Below are positions 62,510 to 64,000 of a DNA stretch of 64,000 nucleotides, piece after piece; the first letter of the stretch is position 1, and each line of letters starts with the position of its first letter. Position numbers and translations under genes: made by a program. The notes under the pieces are model-generated. The model saw only the letters and a program-made list of their open reading frames with translations, made no database searches and was not told where the DNA came from. The stretch lies in the NCBI GenBank assembly GCA_036768485.1, contig JAVLUZ010000763.1:130001-194000 (forward strand), in the 5' to 3' direction. Source of the DNA: Mermis nigrescens (taxonomy: Eukaryota > Nematoda > Enoplea > Mermithida > Mermithidae).

Positions 62510-62990
62510 CCAAAGGTGGGCGGGCAATGGCCAAATTCTCGGGGGCTGGTGGGCTGAAATTGTCTACAATAGCACAAGAAATTCAATTTTGTGGTCTTTC
62601 AATCAGGAAGGAAGTCCACCGGATTCTCAGGGGTCCAGACCACACAGGCACGTGAGGGGGGCATTAAGGGTTTGTACCCCTAGAAGTTAGACCCTCCTGA
62701 TTGCTGCAGACCTCCGAGAATTCTTTTGTTAAGTAACATTTTTGGCAATTTTACCTATCGTGACCCCCTCCCAGAATTTTCTTGCTGCCTACGTATTGTT
62801 CAGACCATACATGGGCGTGGAACAGGGGAAGGAGGGAGTGGTGTGGGTGGTACCCCTAGAATCTGGTAGAATCCCTAAAATCGATAGACCTTCGGAATTG
62901 AATTTAGTATTTACACCACCCAAACCATTGAAATCTCGTACGCTCTGCCCATGTAAGATCCAGACCCCTTACGCATTTGCGGTCACCACA
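62510..62990. repeat. Decayed G/C-run hAT-like repeat
   Basis: The segment has 'ggtgggcgggcaatggcc', 'gaattcttttgttaag' and 'cagaattttcttgctgcctacgtattg' followed by 'catacatgggcgtgg'. These are several old family A-like ends in a row. Confidence 0.5.
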
Positions 62991-63024
62991 AAAATTAATA
63001 AATGCTAACAAAAAGGGCGCTTCG

Positions 63025-63090
63025 ATTAAATGTAATGCTCTTCAAATTCAAACTGACGTAAGAGTTTAAATTTGAAGAGCATTACATTCA
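63025..63090. repeat. Short inverted repeat
   Basis: 'aatgtaatgctcttcaaattc' (63030-63050) reappears inverted at 63068-63088. The short spacer gives a stem of about 21 bp. Confidence 0.6.
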
Positions 63091-63188
63091 ACAATAAAAC
63101 TTTTTTCCACAGATGGACAGACACACAGACAAACTCCAAATTAATATTATAGATATCAATGTTTCCTAAAAATAATATATGTAGTTAT

Positions 63189-64000
63189 CTAATATGCATG
63201 TCCATTGTAGACCGCAAAATCATTGTGTCCAGTATAGTGCGGAGCCAAAGTCCTGTTCTTGAAGTCGTTCCGACTTTCGATACTTTTCTCAGCTCCTGCG
63301 TTCGAATTTTCTAGAAAACCACCAGCGCCATTGACACGAGTCAAATTTCTAATATTCTTTGCATCATAATCCGGCTTTGGTATATAAATTGGTTCCTGCA
63401 TCCGTTCTTTGAACATGCTTTCCAAACATTAGCTGGTTTTCGAGCGATTGTATCGGCTTGTCGTTATCCTGCATTTGTTGCTGCAATCTCTGCGCTTCCT
63501 GCTCGAAAATGGCCAGTTTCTCCTTTACACCGCCCGAGGCAGAACAGCATTTCCCCTCTGGGGACACGGGCGGTTGTCCGCAGAAAATATCGTGATGATC
63601 GTAGGCGTCTCTTGAAATGTCGTTCGACAGTCCAAAATACATGGGACGAATTGACCTCTGGTCTGGCCTCACGAAACTTTCGTTCACTTTATGTTCTCCT
63701 GACGCTGATTCATTAGTGTTCTCGGACTTGCGCTCCTCGATCTCGTCCAATGGTTCCTTCTCCCGATCAAATTTTCTTTCTACGTCATGCACCCAACTGA
63801 AATCAATATCTGAACCATCTGTCATTAGTCGACCGACCGTTCTCGGTTTGCTTGCTTCGGGAGAATCTTCGCTTTTACATTTCGATCTTGTTTGAAAACA
63901 CTGCGGGGCATTTGGTCTTAACCTTCTCAAACTGCTTTTTTCGTCAGTTGTCTTTTTTTCGAAAGAAAGACTGCTCAATTCAGAATCGAAGGCATCTTGC
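63189..64000 (-). CDS. 3' part of an unrecognised acidic coiled-coil protein, with a frame break
   Basis: The frame is open from the right edge (QDAFDSELSSLSFEKK…) and stays open to 63364, so this is an exon continuing beyond the window. Features include a charged acidic segment (FDREKEPLDEIEERKSEN) and a predicted coiled coil (VKEKLAIFEQEAQRLQQQMQ). Near 63425 the coding character passes to another frame (KERMQEPIYIPKPDYDAKN…NDFAVYNGHAY), ending at 63189. A one-base change between about 63364 and 63430 would account for this; a real alternative is that the protein simply ends at AGL in the first frame. No catalytic domain is visible. The family is not recognised; a cytoskeletal or signalling scaffold tail is only a guess from composition. 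Confidence 0.6.

Overview
This window looks like animal nuclear DNA, most probably an invertebrate and perhaps an arthropod. It is AT-rich, its genes are split by GT-AG introns, and non-autonomous DNA transposons and microsatellites fill most of the space. No prokaryotic operon structure, rRNA or CRISPR array was seen. The species cannot be named from sequence alone.

Only a few loci look like host genes. (1) On the minus strand, about 1-3729, lies a cysteine-rich repeat protein gene with clean phase-2 exons. Its last two exons are duplicated downstream, and the second set runs off the left edge. (2) On the plus strand, 6567-7667, a three-exon gene appears to encode a small single-pass membrane protein with a very cysteine-rich tail. 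(3) On the plus strand, 33400-34618, is an intronless USP12/USP46-type deubiquitinase with all its family boxes but one reading-frame break in a variable linker. (4) On the plus strand, 41098-42711, are the last two exons of a SOSS-B/NABP single-stranded-DNA-binding protein; the first exon was not found. (5) On the minus strand, 63189-64000, is the 3' part of an unrecognised acidic coiled-coil protein, also with a frame break.

The rest is mobile-element territory. A decayed BED-finger hAT transposon (21666-24161) is itself interrupted by a short hAT-like element. Two short non-autonomous hAT-like families dominate 15-51 kb. Family A has CAYAnnTGGGC ends and a G-run body; family B has CAGTGGCGGATCTAGG ends. 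Both make 8-bp target duplications, many of them still perfect, and several copies are nested two or three deep. Other inverted-repeat elements lie at 15854-16215, 20186-20409, 45914-46103 and 51675-51887.

A third class is more unusual. These are large non-coding elements of about 2-6 kb made of a foldback module (ends CTAGCAAAG), then an array of about 260-275-bp units studded with GTGTAAA/TTTACAC boxes, then a GC-rich terminal hairpin. Four copies occur (8.46-11.81, 49.4-55.3, 56.9-60.0 and 60.2-62.5 kb). The first and third form a spaced inverted duplication of about 3 kb.

Long microsatellites lie at 27.93-28.90 kb (TAA/TTA), 49.20-49.38 kb (TA), 55.50-55.97 kb (TTA) and 18.63-18.95 kb (GT). 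The genes do not form an obvious pathway; they are isolated islands between repeats.
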